Positions 34,909 through 44,477 of a stretch of DNA of 64,000 nt are shown piece after piece. Numbering within the stretch: position 1 is the first letter of the stretch; each line of letters begins with the position of its first letter. The stretch comes from Candidatus Zixiibacteriota bacterium (lineage in GTDB: Bacteria > Zixibacteria > MSB-5A5 > GN15 > FEB-12), in NCBI GenBank assembly GCA_028289585.1, contig JANQPI010000010.1, positions 558,001 through 622,000 of the forward strand, written 5' to 3'. The position numbers and the translations under genes are program-made. Below the pieces are notes generated by a model. That model was given only the letters and a program-made list of their open reading frames with translations, did not search any database and was not told the origin of the DNA.

Positions 34909-35931
34909 TTAGCCGACCAGTGGCCGGTAGATATCCATCTTACGCTTCGCTTCGGTAAACTTCGGGTCGAGCTCGTACGCTTGCTTGAATGCCTCGTATG
35001 CGGCTCGATAATCGTAATTCCGTTGGTACTCAAGTCCCTGTGAGTAGAGAGTCGCGGCATCGAGCGATGCCGAGGTGCCCTCGTTGAGCAGCTTCTTGAA
35101 GTCGGAGCCAAGGGCAAGGTTGAGTTGCTTGGCGAGATCGTCGACCAACTCCTTCTGCATGCGCAGATACTTCGGTTTTCCTTCGCGCTCGGCAGTGGCA
35201 ACGATCTCAGAAGTTTCAACGTCGACCGTTCGGACAAGAAACTTCGCTTCGTCATCGTCCATCTGAGTGATCGAACCGAAGACCATGTATTGAGCACCCA
35301 GAAGTTTGCCGACTTTGGCCGCGGTGGCGGCATCGACCGCTCCGGCCTTCGTGAGCTCTAATTCCTGGAGCAGGAAGTCGATTTTGTCGCGCTCAATGAC
35401 GGTGAGGCTGGAGGCCTTGCGAAAATCATGGGCAAAAAACTCCGCCAGTCCATGTGACAGCAGCCCGAGCTTTTCCTGATACTCGCCGATCGAATAGTTG
35501 TCGAACGGCAGTACCGCGATCGTCGTTACGCCCTCACCTTCGTCACCACACATGAGGGCGTTCGCCTGATTGGCCAGGTAATACCAGCGATCACGAAGCT
35601 GCTGCGGCCACAGTTCGCGAGGCAGGTGAATCACGCACGGACCGACCTGAGAGATCTTCTCCAGATAGCCGAGGGAGCGAGTCATGTATTCTTCGCCCAG
35701 AGCGTAGGTGAGTAGTGACAGAATCTCGTAGGCTGCCACCGAGTCACGTCGATTCAGGTCATCGCGGTCAAGAATACCCTCAGCGACCGTTATCCCATCT
35801 TCGAAATTCAACTCATTGTAATGCTGTAGGGCCAGCGTTAGCTGTTCCCCCACACCCGGTGCAGACTGCGCTGCCGCCGACAGGGTTAACCCGCCGACTA
35901 ACACGAGTCCAACGAGAACGTGTTTGGTCAT
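34909..35931 (-). CDS. CsgG-like plus TPR exported protein
   Basis: A 340-residue protein with a signal peptide (ending SAAA) and a helical N-terminal region. A CsgG/FlgO-like domain occupies about residues 130-265 (TIAVLPFDNYSIGEYQEKLG, ASSLTVIERDKIDFLLQELE, VGKLLGAQYMVFGSITQMDD), and a TPR hairpin ends the chain (YDYRAAYEAFKQAYELDP). ATG 35931 was chosen because AAGGAG lies nine bases upstream; a GTG further upstream would put that ribosome site inside the gene. It is a paralogue in content of the next gene, suggesting duplication with domain order changed. Confidence 0.77.
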   Translation of the reverse strand: MTKHVLVGLVLVGGLTLSAAAQSAPGVGEQLTLALQHYNELNFEDGITVAEGILDRDDLNRRDSVAAYEILSLLTYALGEEYMTRSLGYLEKISQVGPCVIHLPRELWPQQLRDRWYYLANQANALMCGDEGEGVTTIAVLPFDNYSIGEYQEKLGLLSHGLAEFFAHDFRKASSLTVIERDKIDFLLQELELTKAGAVDAATAAKVGKLLGAQYMVFGSITQMDDDEAKFLVRTVDVETSEIVATAEREGKPKYLRMQKELVDDLAKQLNLALGSDFKKLLNEGTSASLDAATLYSQGLEYQRNYDYRAAYEAFKQAYELDPKFTEAKRKMDIYRPLVG

Positions 35932-36009
35932 CGTATCTCTCTCCTTATCCACAGTTCTGTTGTCACCAGATACGCGAATATACCGGCCCCAAACCGGTCA
36001 TGCTACCCG

Positions 36010-37665
36010 CTAATTCGACGGTTCCGTGAAGTTGAACTCGAGGTCGGTTCGCTCTCCGGCGGGGAGCGTGGCCTGTCTCGACCGTTCGATCGGGCCGGAA
36101 TCCGTGACCAGTACCACCCGAACGAGGTAATCGCCCGGATCGACTCGGAAGCGGGCATTCGTCGCCCGATCCTGCTTGATACCATTCAGGTAGACATCGG
36201 CGCCCACCGGAATCGTCCTGATCCGCAAATCTGCCGGTGCGGTTGTGACCGGCGCAGTGTCTTGGGTTTCTGGACGCTCCACGGGTGGTGGAACGGGCGG
36301 GTCCGGAGTTATTACCTCCGACGTTTCTGCAGGTGTAGCTACCGCAGCATCGTCGGAGCGGTCCGTCGACTGCCCGTTGGGGGTGGTCGAGAATGTGTAC
36401 TCGCGGTACAGGGATTCACCACCTCCCAAAAGGATTGTATCGACCGTTGTCTCTCCGGTGAGCGTGTCGGTGAGTCGAAGGACCTGCTGCCCCGTATCCA
36501 GGACGAGAGAGAACGCACTTTGATGACCGATTGCGGTACCATTGATTTCCAGATCAATTGCACGATCGACGGCAACGGAGAGTTGACCCTGAACGACCGC
36601 GGGAGTCGGGTCGGGTTCAACCGGAGTCGGATCGGAGGGCGCCCCGGTCGTAAACCACCAGATCAATGCGACGACCGTTATGATACCGCCACCACCGAGA
36701 CCCAGCCACTTCCACGGCCGACCTGGCCTGCCGGATGCTGATGATGCGCCTCCAGCAGGGGATTGGGGTTTCACCGTCGCCACGGTTGCGGCTTCCGGAT
36801 CACTCGGTCCGGCAATGCTTGGAGCCGGAGTAATACCTTGGCTTAGGTCTCCGGTCGGCAGACCCAATCTTTCCAATTGGGAAGCCATCTCCGCCGCCGA
36901 GGCGAACCGATCGGCGGGATCGCGTGCCATTGCGGTCTGGATTATCGCTACAAGATTGCGGGGGATTGATGATTCGATATCCCGGGGATTCGGCGGATCC
37001 TGCGTCATTTTCAGGTCGCGAAGCAGGAACTCGTTGTCCGCTTCGAAGGGCAGTTTGCCCGTTGTGAGATAGTAGAGCATCGTGCCGACAGCGTAGATGT
37101 CAGCCCGGGCATAATCGGTTGTCTCGGTCGGCGTAAATTGCTCGGGTGCCATGTACGCTGGTGTCCCGGCCGCGGTTCCCGCGCGGGTCAGGTTGGGATC
37201 GGTCTGGCTTTTAGCAATACCGAAATCGATGATCTTCACCCGACCCTTGACGTCAATCATGACATTGGACGGCTTGATGTCGCGGTGAGAAATCCCCTGG
37301 GCGTGGGCGAAGCTGAGGGTCGTCAGTGTCTGGTGGCAGATTGTGACCGCATCCCGCACCGGTAGCTTCCCCAATTCCGCTACTTTGTGTGAGACATCAA
37401 CGCCGTCGATGTACTCCATCGCAATGACGAAAGCACCGTCATGGTTGAAAAAGTGCTTAATCTGGCAGATGCCGGGGTGCCCATCGAGCAAGGCGAGTTT
37501 GTCTGCTTCCTGCCGGAAGCGTTCGACCAGCCTCTCGTCGGTAAGGACTTTGAGAATGACACGCAGGTTGGGGATTTCGTGGTGGACAGCAAGGTAGACC
37601 TGGCCCATTCCGCCGGCTCCGATACGGCGAATGATCCGGTATGCCCCAATCATCTCCTCACTCAT
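36010..37665 (-). CDS. membrane Ser/Thr protein kinase with PEGA domain
   Basis: A 551-residue Hanks-type kinase. The catalytic domain (about 8-285) has GAGGMG (16-21), Lys39, HRDIKPSN (127-134), DFG (147-149) and APEQF (173-177), so it should be active. A membrane segment follows near residues 320-340, and the extracytoplasmic part ends in a PEGA domain (IRTIPVGADVYLNGIKQ, then VDPGDYLVRV). ATG 37665 was chosen, though other in-frame ATGs lie close by. It heads the operon of CsgG-like and barrel genes that converges with the type VI locus. Kinases regulate several type VI systems (PpkA), so a link is possible but rests only on neighbourhood. Confidence 0.88.
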   Translation of the reverse strand: MSEEMIGAYRIIRRIGAGGMGQVYLAVHHEIPNLRVILKVLTDERLVERFRQEADKLALLDGHPGICQIKHFFNHDGAFVIAMEYIDGVDVSHKVAELGKLPVRDAVTICHQTLTTLSFAHAQGISHRDIKPSNVMIDVKGRVKIIDFGIAKSQTDPNLTRAGTAAGTPAYMAPEQFTPTETTDYARADIYAVGTMLYYLTTGKLPFEADNEFLLRDLKMTQDPPNPRDIESSIPRNLVAIIQTAMARDPADRFASAAEMASQLERLGLPTGDLSQGITPAPSIAGPSDPEAATVATVKPQSPAGGASSASGRPGRPWKWLGLGGGGIITVVALIWWFTTGAPSDPTPVEPDPTPAVVQGQLSVAVDRAIDLEINGTAIGHQSAFSLVLDTGQQVLRLTDTLTGETTVDTILLGGGESLYREYTFSTTPNGQSTDRSDDAAVATPAETSEVITPDPPVPPPVERPETQDTAPVTTAPADLRIRTIPVGADVYLNGIKQDRATNARFRVDPGDYLVRVVLVTDSGPIERSRQATLPAGERTDLEFNFTEPSN

Positions 37666-38028
37666 CGGCGCGAACATACCGGCAGGCCACACGACCGGCA
37701 ATTAGAATCCCGCCATCTAGTGGTTGACCAAAAAACGACGTGACCCTGATCTTGCCGGCGATACGGTCGAAATGTTGGCCAAGGGGCTCCCGATCAAAGG
37801 GTATTTGCACAGGTCACTACTTGATACCTATGAATGGTGAGAGGGCTACCGGGCACGCTTTGGGTTGATCGAAGTGGGTCGCCAGAACGAGTTCCGACGC
37901 CACCGTAAACCGAGCTGGGACTTCTACCGATCTTATCATCAGGGGGCACCGCACTTACAAGAAACTAACGGAAGCCTAACGGACCAGACATTTTGTCCGG
38001 CCAGCTTGGCGGCGCCTGAGAAACGACG
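37666..38028. other. divergent intergenic region, 360 bases
   Basis: Between the minus-strand kinase gene and the plus-strand glycosyltransferase gene. A weak plus-strand promoter candidate is TTGCAC (37805-37810), 18 bases, TATGAA (37829-37834). No hairpin terminator, repeat or small coding frame was convincing. It probably carries control elements for both divergent transcription units. Confidence 0.4.
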
Positions 38029-39294
38029 ATGCCGGAAATCAGTTGGATTGACATTGTACTGCTGACGATTGTCGCGGCCGGGTTACTCTACTCGGCGGCG
38101 TCGCTCGTCGTCTTCGGCCGCTCCCGTCGGCGTCAGCCCGCGCAGTTGTTGACCGCATCGCACCTTCCGCCCGTCTCGGTGCTCAAACCCCTCAAGGGGA
38201 TCGATGAACAGCTTGAGGCGAATCTCAGATCGTTCTTCGAGATTCGCTACCCGGTCTTCGAACTTGTCTTCTGTGTTAATGATCTCGACGATCCGGCGAT
38301 CGAGCTTGTCCGACGTTTGCAGGCCGAATATCCAACCGTTCCTTCGTCGCTGGTCGTCGACACGTATCGCTGCGGACTCAATCCGAAGGTCAGCAACCTT
38401 ATCAACGCCTATCCGACCGCAAAACATGATCTCGTCATGATCGCCGACAGCAACATCGCGGTCCGCTCCGATTACCTGCATCGGCTGGTGAGCGAACGCG
38501 AGCTTTCGAACGCCGGCCTGGTCGTGGCGACAATTCGCGGTAGCGGCGAGGAGTCCTTCGGCGCGCTGCTTGAGAACCTGCATATCAATGCGTTCGTTGC
38601 GCCGCAGGTGGAAGCTGTGCGGCACTTCTTTGGGCGTACGCTGGCGATCGGAAAATCATTTCTTTTTTCTCGTGATACGATGGAACGCATTGGCGGATTG
38701 CGCGCGTATCGCAATCTCCTCGCGGAGGATCATCAAATGGCGGTTGCCATCAAGAAACTGGGACGGCCGATACATCTTTCCGCGTACCAAATTGACAATG
38801 TGAATCGTCAGATCTCGATTCGACAATTTCTGTCACGACACCTCCGCTGGGCGATGCTTCGCCGCTGGACGAACTTCAGTGACTATCTGCTTGAGATCTT
38901 CTCCTTTACGATTATCTATGCGCTCACGCTGGCAGTGCTGCGGCTCGATCTTTTTGGTGTTGCGGTCGTCGCGATCACATGGATCGTCCGCGCCCTCCTT
39001 GATACGATTGCTCTCCGCCAGATCGGAGCATCGCAATCGGCAGCCACAACGCTCGTTACGCCGATCAAGGAAATGATCCTCTTCGTTGTCTGGTGGATTC
39101 CACTCTTTCGTCGCACCGTTTTCTGGCGAGGGCACCGTTTCATAATCGGCCCTCGAACTGTACTGAAGCCGGTTGCGACAGCGGACTCCCGCACCCATGG
39201 CGAGGAAGCTGTCCGCCACGAACGGGGTTGGCGATCGTTCGGCCGCCGTTTGCGGACCCGTTTGTCGACTCGCTCCTCGCTGTCCGCCTCCTAA
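38029..39294 (+). CDS. hpnI: HpnI/ceramide-glucosyltransferase-like GT2 glycosyltransferase
   Basis: A 421-residue membrane glycosyltransferase of family GT2. It has an N-terminal membrane segment (8-28), the opening PPVSVLKPLKGID typical of ceramide glucosyltransferase and hopanoid enzyme HpnI, donor-binding FCVNDLDDPA, NPKVSNL, the metal-binding MIADSNI (Asp140) and catalytic LLAEDHQM, and the RHLRW variant of QxxRW. Two or three membrane segments follow. HpnI transfers N-acetylglucosamine to bacteriohopanetetrol; ceramide enzymes transfer glucose to sphingolipids. No other hopanoid genes are nearby, so the acceptor lipid is uncertain. Confidence 0.82.
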   Translation: MPEISWIDIVLLTIVAAGLLYSAASLVVFGRSRRRQPAQLLTASHLPPVSVLKPLKGIDEQLEANLRSFFEIRYPVFELVFCVNDLDDPAIELVRRLQAEYPTVPSSLVVDTYRCGLNPKVSNLINAYPTAKHDLVMIADSNIAVRSDYLHRLVSERELSNAGLVVATIRGSGEESFGALLENLHINAFVAPQVEAVRHFFGRTLAIGKSFLFSRDTMERIGGLRAYRNLLAEDHQMAVAIKKLGRPIHLSAYQIDNVNRQISIRQFLSRHLRWAMLRRWTNFSDYLLEIFSFTIIYALTLAVLRLDLFGVAVVAITWIVRALLDTIALRQIGASQSAATTLVTPIKEMILFVVWWIPLFRRTVFWRGHRFIIGPRTVLKPVATADSRTHGEEAVRHERGWRSFGRRLRTRLSTRSSLSAS

Positions 39295-39397
39295 CTTTTT
39301 GGTTGGCAGCGTCCCGGCCTCGGTAGCATCCTAGGACCATGGGTGGAAGCCTCTGGCGCCACCCGATCCATCACCACACCATTTGGGAGGTAGAGCG

Positions 39398-39994
39398 ATG
39401 CGCAGTCTGGGAATCGCCTTGTTGGTGACTCTGATTTCCCTCGGTTGCTCGGGCGGTAAGCAGGTCACGCGTTTGGATACGAACACCGTAACCGATCTTT
39501 CGGGGCGCTGGAATGACACCGACTCTCGGCTCGTCGCTGAGGAGATGATCGCTGACGCCCTAACGCGTCCGTGGCTTGCTGAGTGGTCAAGTGGGTCAGA
39601 GAGTCGTCCCGTGGTGACCGTCGGTACGATTCGCAACCTTACCACTGAACATATTGCTCTCGAGACGTTCATCGCCGACTTCGAGCGAGAACTCATCAAC
39701 AGTAATCAGGTCCGGTTTGTCGCAGCGAAGGCCTGGCGCGATGAGATTCGTCAGGAGCGGCAGGAACAACAGGAGTTCGCAACCCCTGAGACCGCCGCTC
39801 GCCTGCGTGCAGAAACTGGGGCCGACTTCATGCTGCAGGGCGCGATTAAGTCAATTACCGATCAAGAGGAGGGGCGCTCCGTCATCTTCTACCAGACCGA
39901 TCTGGAATTGATCAATATTGAGACGATGGAGAAAGTCTGGATCGGCACCAAGAAGATCAAGAAGGGTGTCTCTCAGGGTCGCACCAGCTGGTGA
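39398..39994 (+). CDS. lpoB: LpoB-like penicillin-binding-protein activator lipoprotein
   Basis: A 198-residue outer-membrane lipoprotein with lipobox ISLGC (Cys17). GGGAGG lies seven bases before ATG 39398. The mature domain (VVTVGTIRNLTTEHI, TFIADFERELINSNQVRFV, LRAETGADFMLQGAIKSITD) matches the LpoB fold, which in E. coli reaches across the periplasm to activate PBP1b. The COG3014 lipoprotein gene follows twelve bases later, a pairing known from many Gram-negative genomes. No PBP gene is in the window. Confidence 0.85.
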   Translation: MRSLGIALLVTLISLGCSGGKQVTRLDTNTVTDLSGRWNDTDSRLVAEEMIADALTRPWLAEWSSGSESRPVVTVGTIRNLTTEHIALETFIADFERELINSNQVRFVAAKAWRDEIRQERQEQQEFATPETAARLRAETGADFMLQGAIKSITDQEEGRSVIFYQTDLELINIETMEKVWIGTKKIKKGVSQGRTSW

Positions 39995-40005
39995 GCTGAC
40001 GACTA

Positions 40006-41439
40006 ATGACAAGACTGTTTGCAGGCAGCCCTACCCATCGAGGAGCAGGGTTGCTGTTCGCTACTCTTCTCCTGATCCCTCTGCTGTTACCGGGGTGTGG
40101 GTCGCTGGCGACCCGTCGTTCGTTCTACAAGCCAATCTCTGCCGAAGTCGAGCGGGGCAATTTCCTGGCTGCTGCCGGTCAATTGCAGGAAGCGAAAAAC
40201 CGGGGCAAATTTGGCCAGAAGGACCGTTTCCTCTATTTCCTCGATGCTGGCCTGCTCTATCACTATGCCGGTGAATACGATTCGAGCCAGATCAAGCTGC
40301 AGCTGGCTGAGCAGGCTGCGGAAGAAAACTTTACCCGCTCGATCCGCCGTGCCGCGGCCTCGCTCATTCTCAACGACAATGCGCTCGCCTATCCGGGTGA
40401 GGACTACGAAGTCCTCTATACCAATCTGATCAACGCTCTAAATTATTTGGAGCGGGGAGATTTCGACGGTGCGTTTGTGGAGATTCGCCGCGCTGATCTA
40501 AAGATTGAATTGCTAAATCAGAAGTACCGCGACGCCGCGGCCGAAATGAACCGAGCTTCCCGTGACGATACGAGCGGTGTTTCGATCCCGTATGAGACTG
40601 AAGATGTTCGCTTCGCGAATTCCGCCTTTGCGCGGTGGTTGGGGATGCACATCTACGCAGCCGAGGGGAAATGGGACAATGCCCGCATTGACCGCGACAA
40701 GTTCATCGAAGCGTTTGCCGGGCAACCGAATATTTACCCGTTTCCGATGCCCGATGCTGACTATCGTCCCGAGCATTCATCCACGACGGTCGTGCCGGTC
40801 GTAACCATGGTTGGCTTGGCCCCAATCAAAGAGGCCCTGGAACTCCGAGTTCGAACCGATGCCCAACTCGATCTGGTTCAGGTCTTGGTGCGTGACAGTG
40901 AATCGGGATTCATCGACTATGGACAGATTCCGATGCCGATTGGTGACGACTACTACTTTGACTTCGCTATTCCCAAGCTTGCGGATCGACCGTCGCGCAT
41001 CGCCGATGTCGTCGTCTTGGTCGATAGTGTTCCACGCGACACGCTGCAGCTGATTGAAGACATCGGAACGGTGGCGAGGGAGACGTTTCGTGCCAAGCGT
41101 GGTTTGATCTATCTGCGTTCCGTCGCCCGCGCTGTTGTTAAAGGGTTGGCTGCTCATGAACTCAAGGAAGAGGTGGGGAAGGACGGTGGTTTGGGCGGAT
41201 GGTTGGCCAAAGCGGCCGTTGATGTCGTAACAGACATCTCCGAGTCAGCGGATCTGCGATCATCGCAGTACCTTCCGGGTCGCATCTTTGTTGGACAGTT
41301 AGAACTTGCCGACGGAGCGCACACGATCACGCTTGAGTATCGAAACGCTCAGGGACTGGTGGTCCAACGGGAAACGCTTGAAGGGTTTGACATTGGTCGC
41401 ACCAAACTCCCGCTCGTTCGTGGCATTTGCCCGCTTTAG
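40006..41439 (+). CDS. COG3014-family lipoprotein
   Basis: A 477-residue lipoprotein with signal peptide and lipobox LLPGC (Cys31). Residues about 40-200 are helical repeats of TPR character (FLAAAGQLQEAKNRGKFGQK, ALNYLERGDFDGAFVEIRRA), and the remainder is beta-rich. The pattern matches COG3014, a family encoded next to LpoB. Function is not established; association with peptidoglycan synthesis control is inferred from neighbourhood. The end overlaps the convergent permease gene by four bases (TTAG). Confidence 0.8.
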   Translation: MTRLFAGSPTHRGAGLLFATLLLIPLLLPGCGSLATRRSFYKPISAEVERGNFLAAAGQLQEAKNRGKFGQKDRFLYFLDAGLLYHYAGEYDSSQIKLQLAEQAAEENFTRSIRRAAASLILNDNALAYPGEDYEVLYTNLINALNYLERGDFDGAFVEIRRADLKIELLNQKYRDAAAEMNRASRDDTSGVSIPYETEDVRFANSAFARWLGMHIYAAEGKWDNARIDRDKFIEAFAGQPNIYPFPMPDADYRPEHSSTTVVPVVTMVGLAPIKEALELRVRTDAQLDLVQVLVRDSESGFIDYGQIPMPIGDDYYFDFAIPKLADRPSRIADVVVLVDSVPRDTLQLIEDIGTVARETFRAKRGLIYLRSVARAVVKGLAAHELKEEVGKDGGLGGWLAKAAVDVVTDISESADLRSSQYLPGRIFVGQLELADGAHTITLEYRNAQGLVVQRETLEGFDIGRTKLPLVRGICPL

Positions 41440-42602
41440 CGTCCGCGCAGAGCGGTGATAATCTTCAGTCGACTCGCCTGCCACGCCGGGAGAAAGCCAC
41501 CAACAAACCCCATTACGACGGCGAAGATCAGCGCGGCAATGACAATCCCCGGTGAAATGGCAAAGGTAAATGCGACTTCGGCGAAGGTGTCGAAGTTTGT
41601 CGTCTGAACCTCCAGGAATTGCAGCCCGTTGGCGGCCAGGACACCAAGCAGTCCACCGACGACTGCAATCGTCAGCGATTCAACCAGAAATGCTGAGAGG
41701 ATCGCTCCCCGCTTGAACCCGAGAGCTCGGAGTGTCCCGATTTCTCGAGTCCGGTTAGCCACCGATCCGTACATTGTGATCATGGCACCGACGATCGCGC
41801 CGAGGGAGAAGACGACGGAGATGACGCCGCCGAGGACTGAGATGAATCCGGTGAACGACGAGGATTGCTGTCGCCAGTACTCTTTCTCCCGGTAGACGTC
41901 GACCTCCAGACGCGGATCCCCTTCCAGCCGGTTTTGCATCGCTGTGAAGTCGGCATCGGCAGTCATGCGGAAGAGAACTGAAGAGTAAATCAGGCGCTGA
42001 AAAGCCTGGCCAAACTGATTTCCATCCCCCCAGATCTCCGATTCCAGTCCAGTACCATTGCCGGAGAAGACACCGACGATCGTCCAATCGCGCCGCGCGA
42101 AGCGGAGACTTTCGCCAAGTTGGGCGCCCACGAATGAGCCGGCGATCTTTTCGCCGACGACGATTTCCGATGTCCCGAACGTTGGCCAGCGACCGTCGAC
42201 AAGTTCCACGTTAGGACGAAGGTCGAGAGAGCGGTCGTCGAGGCCTCGGATCGTAACATTTGCCTCTGTGCCAGTCCTCTTCTTTGGCAGCGAGATGAGC
42301 ACAAGGAGTTCGCCGGCAACGAGCGGTCGTCCCTGATCGTCACGGGCAACTGCGGGATCGGTGGCGACGACATCGGATGCCTGACGAAACAGGATTGATG
42401 AGATTTCGGTTGTTGCCGCCTTGCGAACGACCATCGCGTTACCGTCGGTACCGGTGTCGACAAGCGTCTCTCTAAGACCAAGCTGAAGCATCAACACCGC
42501 GCAGAAAACGAAGACGACCAGCGCGATACCTCCGAGCGTAAGAGTAGCCGTGAGTTTGCGGGCAAAGGCATTCTTGATCGAGTAGCCGAAAAGAAGTGTC
42601 AT
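41436..42602 (-). CDS. MacB/FtsX-type ABC transporter permease (second)
   Basis: A 388-residue permease of the MacB/LolC type. It has an N-terminal membrane segment (about 16-40), a large periplasmic domain (MacB_PCD, about 45-255) and three C-terminal segments with the family motif TREIGTLRALGFKRGAILSA. It is the second permease in the ABC operon and probably forms a heterodimer with the product of the gene upstream, powered by the ATPase. Such exporters move lipoproteins, peptides or macrolides outward through an adaptor. Confidence 0.88.
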   Translation of the reverse strand: MTLLFGYSIKNAFARKLTATLTLGGIALVVFVFCAVLMLQLGLRETLVDTGTDGNAMVVRKAATTEISSILFRQASDVVATDPAVARDDQGRPLVAGELLVLISLPKKRTGTEANVTIRGLDDRSLDLRPNVELVDGRWPTFGTSEIVVGEKIAGSFVGAQLGESLRFARRDWTIVGVFSGNGTGLESEIWGDGNQFGQAFQRLIYSSVLFRMTADADFTAMQNRLEGDPRLEVDVYREKEYWRQQSSSFTGFISVLGGVISVVFSLGAIVGAMITMYGSVANRTREIGTLRALGFKRGAILSAFLVESLTIAVVGGLLGVLAANGLQFLEVQTTNFDTFAEVAFTFAISPGIVIAALIFAVVMGFVGGFLPAWQASRLKIITALRGR

Positions 42603-42604
42603 AG

Positions 42605-43762
42605 TTAGTCGATGATCCTCAGTCCGTCGACGATTGACGTCCGCAACGCTTTGATGATCGGAAACACCGATGCCAGGATGCCAACCAACAGAGCCGCGGC
42701 AAAGCCGAGGATCAGGGTAATCGGCTCAAGCGGAAACGCCGGCAGGAACACGGAGAGGGCAGCCCGCATCCCCGGTATGACCAGCCACGAGAGGCCCAGC
42801 CCCAGAAGCCCTCCCAAAACCGCGATGACCACCGATTCGCCAAGGATCAGTCCAACGATGTGTGGTCCCCGAAAACCAAGTGTCTTCATTACCGCGTATT
42901 CGTTGATGCGTTCGCGAGCCGTCATCGCCATCGTATTGCCAAGCACCAGCAGGATGATGCCGATCACCATGATCGATATGACCTGTAGCCCTTGGATGAT
43001 TTGTCCGGAGAACTCTACGAATCCAAGCGTAAACGCCTCTTCAGTTTCGGTCTTCGTTTCGGCCAGAGAATTGACAAAGAGAGCGTCGATTGTTTCGGAT
43101 ATCTCTGCCGCACGGGCTGGGTCGTCGATCCGCACGACAAACGTACCAACGCTCCCGTCACGGCCCGGTAAAGTCTGGCGCATGACTTCATCGATGTAGT
43201 CAAAATGGAAGAACATCGTCCCCTCGTCCGTGTTCTCCTTTGCACCGGTATAGATTCCGCGCAGGACAAACTCGAAGGTGCCCGGATAGATGTCTCCCTG
43301 CAGCGTAATGATATCACCGATCTCCCAACCAAATCTATCCGCTAGTTGGATACCGGCGATCGCCGAGTTTTTATCTCGCAGGAATGCCTCGCGTTGCTCC
43401 TCCGGAATCGGATACTCCGGATAGATCGCCAAATAGCTTTCCGCGTCTACGGCAAATCGCGGGAAGAAGTTCTTCGGATCGATATAGACGCCGCCAAACC
43501 AGCTCGCATGAGAAACGGCATTGACGCCCTCTATTTCCAGGATCTTGTCGCCATAACTGATGGGGAGTTCAAATGTCAGCGAGATCGCGTTGCGCACAAT
43601 GAGGCGATCGGGGGCGGCAGTTTCTGCCGAAGCGTACCAGGCAATGATAGCAGTACGGATCACACAGAAGGCCATCACCGCAATCGCCATCCCTAAAATT
43701 GTCAGAGATGTGCGCAGGCGATGACGGACCGTGTTCCGACTGATAAGCTTCAATACTTTCAC
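42605..43762 (-). CDS. MacB/FtsX-type ABC transporter permease (first)
   Basis: A 385-residue permease with the same topology: one N-terminal segment, a periplasmic domain of about 220 residues and three C-terminal segments with the motif [20 protein letters not shown]. The start is GTG 43762, overlapping the ATPase stop (GTGA), and the stop is two bases before the next permease. The two permeases are distinct in sequence, consistent with a heterodimeric exporter. Confidence 0.88.
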   Translation of the reverse strand: MKVLKLISRNTVRHRLRTSLTILGMAIAVMAFCVIRTAIIAWYASAETAAPDRLIVRNAISLTFELPISYGDKILEIEGVNAVSHASWFGGVYIDPKNFFPRFAVDAESYLAIYPEYPIPEEQREAFLRDKNSAIAGIQLADRFGWEIGDIITLQGDIYPGTFEFVLRGIYTGAKENTDEGTMFFHFDYIDEVMRQTLPGRDGSVGTFVVRIDDPARAAEISETIDALFVNSLAETKTETEEAFTLGFVEFSGQIIQGLQVISIMVIGIILLVLGNTMAMTARERINEYAVMKTLGFRGPHIVGLILGESVVIAVLGGLLGLGLSWLVIPGMRAALSVFLPAFPLEPITLILGFAAALLVGILASVFPIIKALRTSIVDGLRIID

Positions 43763-44451
43763 CGCATTGCCTCGCGCTCTGCCAGCTCACCTTTGTCAAG
43801 GTGTTGCACGAGATGTGCGCTTTCCGCCGCTCGGGGATCGTGCGTAACCATGATAATTGTCTTCTGGTACTCAGTGTTCAATTGTACCAAGAGCGACATG
43901 ACATCCTCTGCCGACTGCTTGTCGAGGTCCCCGGTTGGTTCGTCAGCTAGAATGAGGTCCGGATCGGTTGCAATGGCCCGTGCAATTGCCACGCGTTGTT
44001 CCTGGCCGCCCGAAAGCTGATTGGGGTAGTGGTCCATGCGATCGCTAAGGCCAACGACGCCCAAAGCTGTTTCAACCTGACGGCGACGCTCGGACTTGGA
44101 AAGTCGCGTGAGGAGCAGTGGCAATTCAACGTTCTCAAACGCATTGAGCACCGGCATGAGGTTGTAGAACTGGAAGACAAAGCCGATGTTGCGCGAGCGC
44201 CAATTCGCCATCTGTCGATCTGAGAGTTTGGCGATATCCTGCTGGTCGACCATGATCGTTCCGGCCGACGGTCGATCGATGCCCGCGATGAGATTCAGCA
44301 GCGTGGTTTTTCCCGATCCGGATGGTCCCATCAGCCCCAGGAATTCGCCCCGAGCGATATCGAGATTGATATCTCGCAACACTGGTATCTCAAGACGATC
44401 GCGATAGTACGATTTGAAGACATTCTGAACGCGAACAAGTGGTTCTGCCAT
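43759..44451 (-). CDS. MacB/LolD-type ABC transporter ATP-binding protein
   Basis: A 230-residue ATPase: Walker [10 protein letters not shown] loop VFQFYNLMP, signature LSGGQEQR, Walker [13 protein letters not shown] and switch MVTHDP are all present. Its [13 protein letters not shown] and LDKGEL segments are typical of the MacB/LolD class. ATG 44451 was chosen because AGGAG precedes it by nine bases; a TTG three codons upstream is less likely. It is coupled to the permease by a GTGA overlap. Confidence 0.93.
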   Translation of the reverse strand: MAEPLVRVQNVFKSYYRDRLEIPVLRDINLDIARGEFLGLMGPSGSGKTTLLNLIAGIDRPSAGTIMVDQQDIAKLSDRQMANWRSRNIGFVFQFYNLMPVLNAFENVELPLLLTRLSKSERRRQVETALGVVGLSDRMDHYPNQLSGGQEQRVAIARAIATDPDLILADEPTGDLDKQSAEDVMSLLVQLNTEYQKTIIMVTHDPRAAESAHLVQHLDKGELAEREAMR

Positions 44452-44477
44452 CGGCGCCAACTCCTGATTACCCGTAC

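Noticed and set aside
36010-37665. Naming the kinase PpkA
   Set aside because: It lacks an FHA partner and a nearby T6SS phosphatase, and its operon contents differ. Only proximity to the T6SS suggests a link.
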